A DNA stretch of 14,191 bases, taken from an uncultured Lachnospiraceae bacterium. GTDB lineage: Bacteria; Bacillota; Clostridia; Lachnospirales; Lachnospiraceae. Each line of letters opens with the position of its first letter. Position 1 is the stretch's first letter. This document shows, piece by piece, positions 13,463-14,191 of the stretch. A program made the translations under genes and the position numbers. Under the pieces are notes generated by a model. The model made no database searches and was not told the DNA's origin. It saw only the letters and a list, made by a program, of their open reading frames with translations. Where the stretch lies: assembly GCA_947594085.1 (NCBI GenBank), contig CANQEB010000037.1, positions 1 to 14,191 of the forward strand, read 5' to 3'.

Positions 13463-14191
13463 TTGGCCTCAGATGACGCCATACAACTATTGATACTGAT
13501 CATACTTGTACTTTTGTCCGCGTTCTTTTCCTCGGCGGAAACCGCGCTCACAACCGTGAACCGTATCCGCCTGCAGGCGCTCTCGGACGAGGGCGACCGC
13601 CGCGCGGACATCGTGCTGAAGACAATAGAGAATTCGCCAAAAATGCTGAGCACGATCCTGATCGGCAACAATCTGGTCAACAACTTCTCGGCAGCACTCG
13701 CCACCGCCCTGGCCATCAAGCTCTTCGGAAACGGGGCAGTTGGCGTCGTGACCGGAATCCTCACGATCCTGATCCTGATCTTCGGTGAGATCACGCCCAA
13801 GACCTTCGCGACCGCGAACGCCGAGAAGCTTTCGCTCGCTTATGCGTCTGTCATTCTGTTTCTGATGAAACTGTTGACGCCGGTGATCTACATCATCAAC
13901 AACATCTGCAGATTTTTCCTGCGACTGATGCATGTGAACACAGATGAGTCGCTAAACACAATCACCGAACAGGAGCTGCGCACGATCGTGGACGTCAGCC
14001 ACAAGGAAGGTGTCATTGAGAAGGAAGAGCGTCAGATGATTTACAATGTCGTGGATTTCGGGGATTCCCTGGCGAAGGACATCATGGTTCCGCGTGCGGA
14101 CATGGCAGCTATCAGCGAAACCGCCTCCTATGCAGAGGTCAAGGAGCTCTTCCACGCAGAGCGCTATTCCCGCCTCCCGGTCTACAAGGAA
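13463..14191 (+). CDS. CNNM/CBS-domain membrane protein (CorC/HlyC hemolysin family), 3' end cut by window edge
   Basis: 243 codons run open to the edge. The start is taken as TTG 13463 because AAAGGAG (13448-13454) lies 8 nt upstream; an in-frame ATG at 13436 has no SD. The CNNM (DUF21) membrane domain covers about 1-175. A first helix LLILIILVLLSAFFSSAETALTTV contains the family hallmark FSxxETA. It is followed by NRIRLQAL, MLSTILIGNNLVNNFSAALATA, ILTILILIFGEITPKTFA and a further helix. The soluble part begins with ITEQELRTIVDVSHKEGVIEKEERQMIYNVVDF and DIMVPRADM, which lead into the CBS pair. The family is linked to Mg2+ or Co2+ transport and efflux; the actual substrate here is not known. 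Confidence 0.93.
   Translation, partial: MASDDAIQLLILIILVLLSAFFSSAETALTTVNRIRLQALSDEGDRRADIVLKTIENSPKMLSTILIGNNLVNNFSAALATALAIKLFGNGAVGVVTGILTILILIFGEITPKTFATANAEKLSLAYASVILFLMKLLTPVIYIINNICRFFLRLMHVNTDESLNTITEQELRTIVDVSHKEGVIEKEERQMIYNVVDFGDSLAKDIMVPRADMAAISETASYAEVKELFHAERYSRLPVYKE

Overview
The window looks like chromosomal DNA of a Clostridia member, most likely Lachnospiraceae. This is inferred from the gene order rho - rpmE - DUF1385 - prmC - prfA, a TIGR04086 membrane protein, a TatD-linked radical SAM protein and a multi-domain Cna-B/FctA adhesin. All genes except the last lie on the minus strand. Both ends are cut: the adhesin runs off the left edge (its C-terminus is missing) and the CorC-type protein runs off the right edge.

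Layout, read from right to left along minus-strand transcription. (a) 13238-13462 is a divergent promoter region. It drives a plus-strand CNNM/CBS-domain (CorC/HlyC-type) membrane protein and the minus-strand TIGR04086 four-helix membrane protein, and the leaders of both genes carry strong inverted repeats. (b) A U-tailed terminator at 12753-12789 separates TIGR04086 from rho, which has its own promoter. (c) rho, rpmE, DUF1385 (YqhQ-like), prmC and prfA form the housekeeping block. rpmE has a promoter whose spacer is a perfect palindrome. A terminator-like hairpin sits between rpmE and the DUF1385-prmC-prfA trio, in which prmC and prfA overlap by 8 nt. PrmC methylates the GGQ glutamine of the RF1 encoded next to it. 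(d) After prfA comes a 36-bp-period direct repeat, then a 146-aa unknown protein, a TatD-linked radical SAM protein and a 66-aa small protein, closed by an intrinsic terminator at 5481-5522. (e) An AT-rich spacer of about 500 nt precedes a 90-aa small protein and the adhesin (at least 1,538 aa).

Main points of interest. Three tandem hairpins in the adhesin leader keep full pairing only in minus-strand RNA, through G-U wobbles. The choice-of-anchor A domain of the adhesin appears to be interrupted by a Cna-B-like domain. A small domain of about 45 residues (WQG ... S..ELL..ID) is shared by the 90-aa protein next to the adhesin and the 146-aa protein next to prfA. PrmC is enlarged by repetitive inserts, including an in-frame 39-bp tandem repeat with an internal palindrome. 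There are also several candidate leader or operator structures. No tRNA, rRNA, CRISPR array, transposase or phage gene was seen.
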